64,000 nucleotides of DNA from Planctomycetota bacterium (GTDB lineage: Bacteria; Planctomycetota; Planctomycetia; Gemmatales; HRBIN36): positions 62,001-126,000 of the forward strand of contig JACTMY010000019.1 of NCBI GenBank assembly GCA_014584395.1, given 5' to 3'. Below are positions 8,901 through 17,309 of the stretch, piece by piece; the first letter of the stretch is position 1, and the number at the start of each line of letters is the position of its first letter. A program made the position numbers and the translations under genes. The notes under the pieces were generated by a model, which was not told where the DNA came from, searched no databases, and saw only the letters and a list, made by a program, of their open reading frames with translations.

Positions 8901-10279
8901 GGTAAGACGGCCTCGGCCGAGGATTCGAAATAGTCGACGGTGGCTTTCTCCGCCATGTTGAGCAAGGCCACGGGCCGCCGCAGCGCTTGATGGAGGTCAT
9001 GCGCCAGCGTCGTTGCCCGGGGGCTGACGACGAGGATCGGCCCGATGGGCAACTCGGCTTGCGCCAATTGATCCACCAAGGACGCCGCATCCGGTTCAGG
9101 CCCGCCTTCGACCACGGCCAAGTGCTCGAGCAAAGGCAAAACGCCGCGATGCCCGGTGGCCATTCCCGGAACGCTCGCCTTGCGATCGGCGATGGCGAGC
9201 AAGAGCTGGGTGTTGGCCTGCTGATGCCAGGACCAACACAGCGTGGCGGCGCAGCTCACGGCTTGCTCCAAGCGGTCCAGATCCGTCCGCAAGGGCAGCT
9301 CCAGGCTTGCTTGCGACTGCAGGTGGCGGCTCATGAGGGCCTTGCGGCGGGCATCCATCTTCTGCATGGCCGCTTCCTCGTGGAGCCGATCCGCCCGGGC
9401 CTGCTCCCATTTGGCGTAGAGCTTCGCGGCCGGTTCGGGCAGCCAGGCTTCGAGCACGACGATGAGATGGTCCAGGGGCGTCTCTTCAAATTCGCGCACC
9501 ATCAATTCATTCATCCGCGCCGTGGTCCGCCAATGAATCCAGCGCGGGCTGTCGCCGGGCCGAAAATCCCGGACGCCGTAAAAGTCCGCGGGGACGGCCG
9601 TGCGGCGGCTGATCTGGCGCCGCGGCAAGGGCGTGGCCTGGGCTCGGGAGTGGAGCAGATGGCGGAGGCGGCTGCGATGCACCTGGCCCAGCTTGGGCAG
9701 CACGATCAGATCGTCCACCAAATCGATCCGCAGCGATCGGCGAAAGAGGGCGAAGGGATAGCCGCTGCTGATCAGCACGCCCTGCAGCCGATACGCTCCC
9801 CGCCGCGGCAGGGTGATGTGGTAGCTGAGGATGACCGCTTGCCCCGGCTTTAGCGAGGGAATGCCGAAGCGATGCTCATGCCAGACGCCCACATCAGCGA
9901 TGGCCAATCCCGATTGCGTCCGCCAGCCCGCGTTGACCACCTCCAGCCGGATCGTGCACTTCTTGCCGGCGATCAAAGGCCCCGACCAGCGCCGCCTTAC
10001 CTGAATCTCATGGAACCCGCGGCGGAAGACGATGCTGAAGAAGTTGAGGAGAAAGATGCCCAGCATGAAGCTGGCGATCAGCGTCACCAGGTTGAAAGCG
10101 CGGAGAAACATCAAGAAGATGGTCAGGCCGATCCAAAAGAAGCCTTCCATCGTCGGCACCATCATCCGCCAGCCGTTGCCGCGGCGCGGGGGGCGCTGGC
10201 GCAGGTGCGAATCGCGGCGGATGCGGACCGGCGCGGCCGCTTGACTGATCATTTTGCGACGCGACGTGGGACTGCGCAC
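8897..10279 (-). CDS. DUF58 domain membrane protein
   Basis: This 460-residue protein has two adjacent membrane helices (about residues 45-88) followed by a beta-rich region and the hallmark DUF58 motif (FYGVRDFRPGDSPRWIHW, about residue 245), which precedes a vWA-like segment. It starts at GTG with AAAGGAAAG upstream. The 3' end overlaps the transglutaminase start by 4 bases and the MoxR ATPase gene ends 33 bases upstream, so the three genes form one operon. DUF58 proteins are usual partners of MoxR AAA+ ATPases; the biochemical role is unknown. Confidence 0.9.
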   Translation of the reverse strand: MRSPTSRRKMISQAAAPVRIRRDSHLRQRPPRRGNGWRMMVPTMEGFFWIGLTIFLMFLRAFNLVTLIASFMLGIFLLNFFSIVFRRGFHEIQVRRRWSGPLIAGKKCTIRLEVVNAGWRTQSGLAIADVGVWHEHRFGIPSLKPGQAVILSYHITLPRRGAYRLQGVLISSGYPFALFRRSLRIDLVDDLIVLPKLGQVHRSRLRHLLHSRAQATPLPRRQISRRTAVPADFYGVRDFRPGDSPRWIHWRTTARMNELMVREFEETPLDHLIVVLEAWLPEPAAKLYAKWEQARADRLHEEAAMQKMDARRKALMSRHLQSQASLELPLRTDLDRLEQAVSCAATLCWSWHQQANTQLLLAIADRKASVPGMATGHRGVLPLLEHLAVVEGGPEPDAASLVDQLAQAELPIGPILVVSPRATTLAHDLHQALRRPVALLNMAEKATVDYFESSAEAVLP

Positions 10280-10312
10280 GCGGCTTTCCTTTCCGAGCCT
10301 TCCAGGCTGAAA

Positions 10313-11257
10313 TCACACGGGCACGGGGGTCTGTTCCACGATCTCGCGAACGACGGTGTCGCCGGCGTCCTCGCGGAAACCACCCTTGCTGAGCGTCTTG
10401 GTCACGACGCGATGCCCCAGCACGGGGATCGCCAGCTTCTTGATGTCGTCCGGAATGACGTAGGAACGACCTTGCAAATAGGCATACGCCTGGGTGCAGC
10501 GGTAAAAGCTCAGAGCGCCGCGGGTGCCCACTCCCAAGTAAACGTCGTCGCGCGACCGCGTGGCTTCGACGATTTGCAAAAGGTAGTCGGCCAGGCTCTC
10601 CTCGAAGGCGACCTGGCGAACCTTCATTTGATGATCGATCAGATCTTCCTTCCGCATGATGGGCACGAGTTTGTCCACCGGTTCGCCCGCGCGATGCTGC
10701 GTCAAGATCGCCTTTTCATCGGCGCGCGCGGGATACCCGATCCGCAAGCGCATGGCGAAGCGGTCCATCTGGTTTTCGGGCAGCGGATAGGTGCCTTCGA
10801 ACTCGAAGGGATTTTGCGTGGCCACGACCATGAAGGGCGCCGCCAGGGGCAGCGTTTTGCCATCGACGGAGACTTGCTGGTCGCTCATGGCCTCGAGCAG
10901 AGCGCTTTGGGTTCGCGGCGTGGCCCGGTTGATTTCATCCGCCAAGACAATGTTGGTGAAAATGGGGCCGGGCCGAAACACGAATTCGCTCGATTGCTGG
11001 TGATAGACGCTGGTCCCGGTCAAATCGCTCGGCAACAGGTCCGGCGTGAATTGAATGCGATGAAAGGCACAATCCAGGCTCTTGGCCAAGGCCTTCGCCA
11101 GCAGCGTCTTGCCGATGCCCGGGACGTCCTCGATCAGGAGATGCCCTTCGGCGAGCAGCGTGACTAACGTGAATTGAATGCTCTCTGGTTTTCCAAGAAA
11201 GACCGATCCGATATTTTCGCTTAACTGCTTCAGCGAAGCGCGACTAGCTTCCGACAT
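10313..11257 (-). CDS. MoxR-family AAA+ ATPase
   Basis: This AAA+ ATPase of the MoxR/RavA class has Walker A in VPGIGKTLLAKALA (near residue 46), Walker B in IVLADEINRA, sensor 1 in VATQNPFE, and the typical TYPLPENQMDRF segment. MoxR ATPases act as chaperones that assemble or activate partner complexes, commonly with DUF58 and transglutaminase proteins, which follow here. The ATG at 11257 is preferred because GAGAGG lies 5 bases upstream; the in-frame GTG at 11263 is an alternative. The product is 314 residues and cytosolic. Confidence 0.93.
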   Translation of the reverse strand: MSEASRASLKQLSENIGSVFLGKPESIQFTLVTLLAEGHLLIEDVPGIGKTLLAKALAKSLDCAFHRIQFTPDLLPSDLTGTSVYHQQSSEFVFRPGPIFTNIVLADEINRATPRTQSALLEAMSDQQVSVDGKTLPLAAPFMVVATQNPFEFEGTYPLPENQMDRFAMRLRIGYPARADEKAILTQHRAGEPVDKLVPIMRKEDLIDHQMKVRQVAFEESLADYLLQIVEATRSRDDVYLGVGTRGALSFYRCTQAYAYLQGRSYVIPDDIKKLAIPVLGHRVVTKTLSKGGFREDAGDTVVREIVEQTPVPV

Positions 11258-11503
11258 GCCCACCTCTCAACGACAACCCTGGACCTGGTTTTCAAAGAAA
11301 GCCATCCCGCCTCTGCGACGCAATGCACCAGCGGTTGAATGATGAACCGTTGTCCTGGGAAACATGAAACCGTCATGAAGATGCGATTATAAGACGTGCC
11401 ACGCTCGCGTGGCAATGATATTGCCATGTTCCCGCAAAATTGTGGCGAATTCCCGCCTTAAATCCAGCGCTGGGACGAACGGCCAGAGGGATAGGCATGC
11501 GGC

Positions 11504-13351
11504 TCAATCGAGCCTGGCCGAGGAGCCAGGTTGAAAGTCGGCGATCTCCAGGTCGATGCTGGTATAGCCATTCCATTCGTTGACCTTGGGGGTATAGACC
11601 AGGCAACAGGCGCCGCCGGCGGAGATCAGTTCCTCCAAACGATCCGCCATGCCGAAGGCGATGGCCTTGAAGGCCGGCCCCGTGTCGTGCTTGACGCGGA
11701 AGCTCAAATGGCGCTCGCCGCCGCCGACTTTTTTAGGTTCCTGCGCCAGCCGCAAGCCGCCCGTAAGAAACAGCGGCCGGCGATTCCCGCAGCCATGGGG
11801 CTGCAGAGACTCCAATCCCTTCATCAAACCCATGGTCAAAGCAGTCAGGGGAATTTCCGCGTCGATGCTCAGCGTATGCTGCTTGGGAAGCGTTTTCGAG
11901 GGTTGGGCGGCGAAAGCCGTGAATGCCGCGCGCAAGTCGTCCAGCCGATCCGCACGGACCTTGAAACCCGCCGCCATGGCATGCCCCCCGTGAGAGACCA
12001 ACACCTCCGAGCAGGCTTGCAGGGCTTCGTGGAGAGGAAAGCCTTCCACGGATCGCCCCGAGCCGGACATCACGTCCTCTTTGCCCCCCGCCAGCAAGAC
12101 GGGCCGGGCGAAGCGATCCACCAGGCGGCTGGCAACGATGCCGATGACGCCGGGGTGCCATTCCGGGTCCGCCAGGACGAGGGCGGGCGCGTCTTGCCAA
12201 TCGCCCATCGCTTCCACCTGTTCGCGGGCCGAGGCCAAGATGCGCCGCTCCACCGTTTGCCGGCGTTCATTCTGTTCATTCAAATAGCGGGCGAGGTCCA
12301 CAGCGCGCGGCGCCGAAGGGGTGCCGAGCAGTTCGATGGCCAGGCGGGCGTGGCCGAGCCGCCCCGCCGCGTTGAGCCGGGGGGCCAGCGTGTAGCCGAT
12401 GTGCTCGGCGTTGAGGCGTTTGCCGGAGTTGAGCTGCGTCACATCGAGGAGCGCTTTCAGCCCGATGGACGGGCCTTCCTGCAAGGACCGCAGTCCATGC
12501 CAGACAAACAGCCGATTTTCATCGATCAGGGGCACGACGTCGGCCACGGTGCCCAGGGCGACCAGGGCCACGCTTTCCAGGAGGAAGGCGCGAAAGGCTT
12601 CGCTGACCTTGCGGGCCTGACTCAATTGCTGGCAAAAAGCCCATGCCAATTTGAAAGCGACGCCCGCGCCGCACAAATGCGGAAACGGATATTGGCTCGC
12701 CGGCAACCGGGGATGCACCAAGATGTCGGCCTCGGGCAAACGGTCCTTGATTTCATGGTGATCGGTGATGATCAGCTCCAGGCCCAACTCCCGGGCAACC
12801 TGGGCTTCATGAACGCTCGTGATGCCGCAATCGACGGTCACGACCAGGCGAATGCCCTGTTCATGCAGGCGGCGCAGGGCCTCCTCGTTCAGCCCGTACC
12901 CTTCCTCTAGCCGATCCGGCACGTAGTAATCGACGGTCCCGCCCGCCAAACGCAGACAGCGCCACAGCATCGTCGTCCCGGCGATGCCATCGACGTCGTA
13001 GTCGCCGTAGATGCAAATGCGTTCTTGTTGCTTAACGGCTCGATGCAAGCGCTCCGCCGCGGCCGTGACGCCAGGCAACAGATGCGGATCATGAAGCGCC
13101 GCCAGGGGCAAGGTCAGGAAATGGCGGGCTTGGACGGCATCGGTCACGCCACGATGGCACAGCAATTGGGCGATGACGAGGGGAATTCGGGCCTCCTCGG
13201 CCAGCGCGCGGGCGGCTTCCGTGTCCGCGGGGAGCAAACGCCAACGTTTGGGAATGTGCACCGGTTCCATCCTCTTCCATGCCTTTGGTCCGCCGCGAAG
13301 CAGCGCGACCTTGGCGAACGACGTTTGCATGACTTCGACCAGGTCATCCAT
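11504..13351 (-). CDS. recJ: Single-stranded-DNA-specific exonuclease RecJ
   Basis: This 5'-3' ssDNA exonuclease of DNA repair and recombination has all DHH/DHHA1 signatures: YGDYDVDGIAGT, TDHHEIKDRLP, an AAGRLGHA segment, and the DHHA1 motif SHGGHAMAAGFK. An OB-type C-terminal region follows. Full length from 13351 is 615 residues. A Met at 13270 (…MEPVHIPKRWRLL) fits the family N-terminus better, but both candidate starts have only weak, close purine tracts. The gene is monocistronic and divergent from the PEP-CTERM gene. Confidence 0.93.
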   Translation of the reverse strand: MDDLVEVMQTSFAKVALLRGGPKAWKRMEPVHIPKRWRLLPADTEAARALAEEARIPLVIAQLLCHRGVTDAVQARHFLTLPLAALHDPHLLPGVTAAAERLHRAVKQQERICIYGDYDVDGIAGTTMLWRCLRLAGGTVDYYVPDRLEEGYGLNEEALRRLHEQGIRLVVTVDCGITSVHEAQVARELGLELIITDHHEIKDRLPEADILVHPRLPASQYPFPHLCGAGVAFKLAWAFCQQLSQARKVSEAFRAFLLESVALVALGTVADVVPLIDENRLFVWHGLRSLQEGPSIGLKALLDVTQLNSGKRLNAEHIGYTLAPRLNAAGRLGHARLAIELLGTPSAPRAVDLARYLNEQNERRQTVERRILASAREQVEAMGDWQDAPALVLADPEWHPGVIGIVASRLVDRFARPVLLAGGKEDVMSGSGRSVEGFPLHEALQACSEVLVSHGGHAMAAGFKVRADRLDDLRAAFTAFAAQPSKTLPKQHTLSIDAEIPLTALTMGLMKGLESLQPHGCGNRRPLFLTGGLRLAQEPKKVGGGERHLSFRVKHDTGPAFKAIAFGMADRLEELISAGGACCLVYTPKVNEWNGYTSIDLEIADFQPGSSARLD

Positions 13352-13374
13352 TCTTCAATGCGGATGTGGCTTCG

Positions 13375-13380
13375 ATTATA
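13375..13380 (-). promoter_or_regulatory. Candidate -10 element for recJ
   Basis: A perfect TATAAT reads on the minus strand 24 bases upstream of the first possible recJ start. No convincing -35 hexamer sits at 16-18 bases, so this is a weak call. Confidence 0.35.
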
Positions 13381-13489
13381 CATTTTTTGGTGCAAAGCGG
13401 TATCACCTTTGTTAGACTGCTTTATTGCTTCCTTTTTAGGAAGGTCCTTCTTCATTTCACATCGTTCTGGCAATTGGAGGACCCTTTTC

Positions 13490-14488
13490 ATGACCCGATG
13501 GCTTTGTTCTTCTTTCATCGCCCTGGCGGCCTGGTTTGGCTGCGGATGTCCCGCCGCAGCGCAAATAAGTTTGTTGGTCAGCAACATCAGCGGGAATAAC
13601 GTTTCCCGTTTTGACGGGCTGACGGGAGCACCTCTGGGCATCTTCGCCAGTGGTGGCGGATTGAGTTCCCCCGCGGGATTGGCCATCCATCCCGTCACGG
13701 GGAACCTCATGGTCGTGGGCGCTCAGAACAACGCCGTGCTGCAATACAGCGGCGCGACCGGCGCTTTCATTAACGTGTTCACCTCGGGAGGCACGCTGAA
13801 TGTCCCGGATGGCATGGCCTTTGGACCCGACGGCCACATGTACGTCAGCGGCGGCACTGCCAATAACGTTCAACGGTTTGACAGTGCAACGGGTGCTTTC
13901 ATCAATAACTTCGCTTCGGGCCAATCCGGCGGCTTTTTCCCTGGCGTGGCGGGTGTGGCCTTCGGCGGCCCCAGCAACAACCTCTACATCACCAACTTCG
14001 TGCTCTTCCCAGCCTATAATGCGGCTCGACAACACAACGGCACCACCGGCGCCTTTATCAATCAAACCTCGGGCGGCTCCCTGAACATTCCCGCCGGCCT
14101 GACCATCGGGCCGGACAATCACATCTACGTCGCCAACTCGGCGGGGGACAATATCCAACGCTTCAATGGCTCGACCGGTGTGTTCATCGACACGTTCGTC
14201 GGCACGGGCAGCGGCGGTTTGGATCGACCCTATGGGCTGGCCTTCGGGCCGGACGGCAACCTGTACGTCTCCAGCTATGGCGGCAGCGAGGCCACGAGCC
14301 GCATCCTGCGCTATAACGGCACGACGGGAGCCTTCATCGACGTTTTCGCCTCGGGCAACGGTCTCAACAATCCGAGCTACATCCTCTTCGCCGAGGTCGC
14401 CGTCATCCCCGAGCCGACGACGCTGGCCCTGACCGGCATGGGTTTGTTGGGCCTTTGGTGCGTTCACCGAAGAAAGAACCATCGCTGA
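13490..14488 (+). CDS. Secreted NHL/SMP-30-like beta-propeller with PEP-CTERM sorting signal
   Basis: This 332-residue exported protein starts at 13490 with a strong TTGGAGG ribosome-binding site. It has a signal peptide (about residues 1-24, ending near PAAAQ). Six or so repeats of about 45 residues follow, each with a pattern like FNGSTGAFI…FASGG…LNxPxGLxxGPDGxxYV, typical of NHL or streptogramin-lyase-like propellers. The C-terminus is a PEP-CTERM signal: a PEPTT motif, one membrane helix and an Arg/Lys-rich tail (RRKNHR). Such proteins are sorted by exosortase, which is not in this window. The ligand is unknown. Confidence 0.9.
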   Translation: MTRWLCSSFIALAAWFGCGCPAAAQISLLVSNISGNNVSRFDGLTGAPLGIFASGGGLSSPAGLAIHPVTGNLMVVGAQNNAVLQYSGATGAFINVFTSGGTLNVPDGMAFGPDGHMYVSGGTANNVQRFDSATGAFINNFASGQSGGFFPGVAGVAFGGPSNNLYITNFVLFPAYNAARQHNGTTGAFINQTSGGSLNIPAGLTIGPDNHIYVANSAGDNIQRFNGSTGVFIDTFVGTGSGGLDRPYGLAFGPDGNLYVSSYGGSEATSRILRYNGTTGAFIDVFASGNGLNNPSYILFAEVAVIPEPTTLALTGMGLLGLWCVHRRKNHR

Positions 14489-14548
14489 CATGAGCCCGAG
14501 GCGAGTCAATGGTCTTTCCTTGCCACCTGTCCAAGATTTCTATCCATT

Positions 14549-14583
14549 CCCCTCTTTACTTGCGTGAAGAGGGGATTTTTCTT
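14549..14583 (+). terminator. Rho-independent terminator after the PEP-CTERM gene
   Basis: An 8-bp stem (14549-14556 with 14567-14574) with a 10-base loop is followed by ATTTTTCTT. It lies 60 bases past the stop codon. Confidence 0.7.
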
Positions 14584-14739
14584 ACCTTCAGGGTTCGTCG
14601 TGCCCCGCGGCCATGCCGCCGAGGGACGTCCCAGGTTGGAAATCCAGCTTGACAGAAGGGCAGCGGCCCTTCATTCTGAACCCTGTGCATGTTCACGCCT
14701 GGAAAGGCACGTCGAGCGGTTCATTTGGAAAGGACTTTG

Positions 14740-15693
14740 ATGTCGAACTTGGCCGACTGCCATCGACTTCAGCCGGGTCGATGGTTGCTGATTTTCCTCT
14801 GCATGATGCTCGGTTGGACCCTCGTGGAAGCCACTCAGGACGCCAAACCTACTGCACCGGCAAATGCCAAGCCTGACGACGCGGCGGCCACGGCCCCGCA
14901 AGCCACCGAACCCGTCAGACCGCCCGACACCACCACTCCCGCCCCGACCCAGCCCCGGCCCGCGCCCGCCCCCAGTCCAGCGACCGGCGGCGAAACCGCC
15001 AAGGCCGACGCCAATCCCATGCTCACCTTCCTCTTCATGTCGGTGACGGGTTGGATTTTGATCTTTTGCTATGTCTCCTTCGTGGCGCTGCTGGTCTTGC
15101 TCATCCTCGATCTGCGCAGCAGCCACTTGATGCCGCCCGACCTGATCGATGCCATCGAGGAGGCATTGAACAAAAAGAAATACAAGGAAGCCTTCGACGT
15201 CGCCAACCAAGACCCCTCGCTGTTTGGCAGGGTCATGGCGGCGGGGATGGCCCGGCTGCAAAACGGACTCAACGAGGCGCGGGACGCCTCCACGGCCATG
15301 CTGGAAAATCTGAAAGCGCGGAAAGATCATTTGATGGCCTACGTCGCCATCTTGGGCACGCTGGGGCCGTTGATCGGCCTGGTCGGCACCGTGGCGGGCA
15401 TGATTGCCACCTTCGCCGAGTTGGGCCAAGGAGGCACGCCCAACGCCAGCCGCCTGGCCAAGGGGATTTCCCACGCCCTCAACGCCACCCTTGTCGGCAT
15501 TTTTCTCTCGGTCCTGGCGATCCCCGCTTATTCCTTCTTCAAGAATCGGCTGCTCCGCATCGTGCTCGATGCCGACCTGCTGGCCGACGACCTGCTCACG
15601 CAAACGTTCCATGCCTCGAAAAAGGGCGAACCGGAAGCCAAGCCCGGGATCGCCGTGTCCAGTTCTTCCAGCACGAAGCCTTTGAACGGATAA
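14740..15693 (+). CDS. MotA/TolQ/ExbB proton-channel family protein
   Basis: The start at 14740 has GGAAAGG 8 bases upstream. The 317-residue product has an N-terminal hydrophobic segment (14-32), a long Pro/Ala/Thr-rich extracytoplasmic stretch (35-95), a membrane helix (about 97-122), a cytoplasmic region, and two further helices (about 205-230 and 245-275). The last two carry the conserved LGTLGPLIGLVGTVAGM and ATLVGIFLSVLAIP motifs of TolQ/ExbB. It should form the pentameric stator of a proton-driven energy transducer with the ExbD-like products downstream. The Pro-rich insert before the first channel helix is not part of classical ExbB. No TonB or TolA gene is adjacent. Confidence 0.9.
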   Translation: MSNLADCHRLQPGRWLLIFLCMMLGWTLVEATQDAKPTAPANAKPDDAAATAPQATEPVRPPDTTTPAPTQPRPAPAPSPATGGETAKADANPMLTFLFMSVTGWILIFCYVSFVALLVLLILDLRSSHLMPPDLIDAIEEALNKKKYKEAFDVANQDPSLFGRVMAAGMARLQNGLNEARDASTAMLENLKARKDHLMAYVAILGTLGPLIGLVGTVAGMIATFAELGQGGTPNASRLAKGISHALNATLVGIFLSVLAIPAYSFFKNRLLRIVLDADLLADDLLTQTFHASKKGEPEAKPGIAVSSSSSTKPLNG

Positions 15694-15697
15694 CCCC

Positions 15698-16261
15698 ATG
15701 TCGGTCCACGTCAGCGATGAGACGCTGGAGATCAATTTGACGCCGCTGCTGGACCTGGTCCTGCAGCTCATCATGTTTTTCATGGCCTGCGTCAATTTCG
15801 TCTCTGAAGCGGTGAGCCTCAACGTGTTCCTGCCCTACTCCAAGTCCGCGCTGGAAGTGGAAGCCTCCGCTGATGAAGAGCGCTTGATCATCAACATCGA
15901 ACGGGTCCGCATCGAGGCTCTTTCCGGAGAGAAACGGGCCGTGGAGCCGCGCATCACGCGGGTGGTCATCGCCAATCTATCCGAGATCCGCTTCACCGAC
16001 GACGAACAGGGCCGCGGCCTCTTCGAATCGCAGCGGATGATCCACAATTTGGCCAACGATCTGAAAGTGCTCCTCAAGCGGCGCGACCATTTGCCGGAGG
16101 CCCTACCCCTGAAAGAGGTGCGGCTGCCCATCCCCGTCGTGGTGCGGGCGGACGGCGACATCGCCACGGGACTGATCCTGCAAATTCTCGCCCAATGCAA
16201 GGCGGAAGGGTTTTCCGAAACCCGGCTGCGCGTCCTGCCGCGCAGCGCCGCGGACAGCTAA
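15698..16261 (+). CDS. ExbD/TolR-family proton-channel subunit
   Basis: This 187-residue protein has a single N-terminal membrane helix containing the essential proton-carrying Asp in NLTPLLDLVLQLIMFFM (Asp19), followed by a periplasmic ExbD/TolR domain (about 75-185). It starts 5 bases after the ExbB stop. It is expected to insert its helix into the ExbB pore and transmit force to an outer-envelope partner. Confidence 0.9.
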   Translation: MSVHVSDETLEINLTPLLDLVLQLIMFFMACVNFVSEAVSLNVFLPYSKSALEVEASADEERLIINIERVRIEALSGEKRAVEPRITRVVIANLSEIRFTDDEQGRGLFESQRMIHNLANDLKVLLKRRDHLPEALPLKEVRLPIPVVVRADGDIATGLILQILAQCKAEGFSETRLRVLPRSAADS

Positions 16262-16264
16262 ACG

Positions 16265-16861
16265 ATGGCCACGGGGAATGATCGGATGCGACGACGACAA
16301 ATCAGCGCGACCGACCCGGCGACGGAGTTTTCCTCGACGTCGATCTTCATCACGCCGATGCTGGATATGTCCTTTCAAATCCTCGCCTTTTTCGTCTTCA
16401 CGTATCACCCCATGCCGACGGAACGGCAACTGCCGATGGTCATGGCGGCGGGGGCCGCCGGCGGCGCCGCCGAAATCAAGCGCCCCGATCAGCCCGCGGC
16501 GCCGGGCGAGCCGGCTCTGCGGCCGCTGGTCACCGTCATGGTCCGGGCGCGCGGCGAAGGCCAGGTCGGCTCCCTGGAAGTGCTCTTCGCCGGGCAGCGC
16601 GAGCGCATCGGTCCCGAGGGGCTGGCTCAGGTTACCCTGGAGGAATTGCTGGCCGGCCTCGAACGCAAACTCCTCGACCTCCGCCAACAAATCCCCATGG
16701 ACGAACAGGACCCGCGTTCGCAAAGCCTCCTGCTCCAGACCCAGGCGTCGCTCAAATGGTCGCAAAGCATCCGCGTCATGGATTCCTGCCGCCGCACCAT
16801 CGGCCCGGATGGCGCGGTGATTGAGTTGTTCCCGAAAATCGAATTGGACATGCTCAAATAG
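16265..16861 (+). CDS. Second ExbD/TolR-like protein, divergent
   Basis: This 198-residue product starts 4 bases after the previous stop. Its single membrane helix keeps the ExbD-type sequence FITPMLDMSFQILAFFVFTY, with the key Asp in the same place as in the upstream gene. The periplasmic part is Ala/Gly/Pro-rich and only distantly ExbD-like. Three-gene ExbB-ExbD-ExbD sets are common in planctomycetes and suggest a heteromeric ExbD dimer, but this is inferred here. Confidence 0.75.
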   Translation: MATGNDRMRRRQISATDPATEFSSTSIFITPMLDMSFQILAFFVFTYHPMPTERQLPMVMAAGAAGGAAEIKRPDQPAAPGEPALRPLVTVMVRARGEGQVGSLEVLFAGQRERIGPEGLAQVTLEELLAGLERKLLDLRQQIPMDEQDPRSQSLLLQTQASLKWSQSIRVMDSCRRTIGPDGAVIELFPKIELDMLK

Positions 16862-16961
16862 TCCCCGCCTTCACCCAACGCCGCCGGCGTGGATCGGACT
16901 GAACCACAAACCCTGAAATGCCGATCTTCAAGGCAGCGGCCACCCTTTCGATATAATTGCC

Positions 16962-16967
16962 AACAGG
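16962..16967 (+). promoter_or_regulatory. Candidate -10 element of the selenoprotein operon
   Basis: A perfect TATAAT lies 66 bases upstream of the SelW-like start. No good -35 is visible at the normal distance. A small GGCC/GGCC hairpin (16977-16988) sits just inside the predicted leader. Confidence 0.4.
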
Positions 16968-17033
16968 GCCGTGCGGCCGTCGTCGGCGATGAAGCCGCGG
17001 AGACCTTCCACCCTTCGCCATGGAGAGTTCGAC

Positions 17034-17270
17034 ATGCGCGTTCAGATCACTTACTGCTCGATGTGAAATTACGAACCTCAAGCCGTCAGTTTGACGGCCA
17101 AGCTGCTGACCACGTTCAAGCAGGACATCCGCTCCTTGACGCTGATCCCTTCGGGGGGCGGCTGCTTCGAAGTGCAGTTTGATGACGAGTTGGTCTACTC
17201 CAAGCTGAAGACGAAAGTCTTTCCGAAGGAAGAGGACATTCTGGCTCAGGCCCGGCAGCGGATCAAGTAG
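17034..17270 (+). CDS. SelW-like Rdx-family selenoprotein (in-frame UGA = Sec11)
   Basis: Read with UGA at 17064-17066 as selenocysteine, this 78-residue protein matches the SelT/SelW/SelH (Rdx) thioredoxin-like family along its length. It begins MRVQITYC-S-M-U-NYEPQA, giving the redox motif Cys8-x-x-Sec11, followed by LLTTF, the family segment LIPSGGGCFEVQFDD, a YSK loop and VFPKEEDIL near the end. A GGAGAG ribosome-binding site precedes the ATG. The reading frame continues 68 codons past UGA to a TAG. It lies 39 bases upstream of selD on the same strand. The function in bacteria is presumed thiol/selenol redox chemistry. A standard gene finder would miss it. Confidence 0.88.
17082..17098 (+). 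promoter_or_regulatory. Putative bacterial SECIS hairpin of the SelW-like gene
   Basis: A perfect 6-bp stem GCCGTC/GACGGC closes a 5-base loop AGTTT. The G-U of the loop is at 17089-17090, 23 bases after the UGA, within the spacing seen for bacterial SECIS elements, which carry a G-U in the apical loop that contacts SelB. Confidence 0.6.
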
Positions 17271-17309
17271 GTGACGTTGGCGATGGGCCATTTGGGGAAA
17301 GGAGCGTCC

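Noticed and set aside
6468-8933. An 821-codon plus-strand open frame opposite the transglutaminase gene
   Set aside because: It is the antisense shadow of a clearly homologous membrane transglutaminase; composition is Gln/His/Arg-rich with no domain, a common artefact in GC-rich DNA.
16854-17291. A 145-codon minus-strand frame covering the SelW-like gene
   Set aside because: The plus strand, with UGA read as Sec, gives full-length similarity to the Rdx family; the minus frame has no family features.
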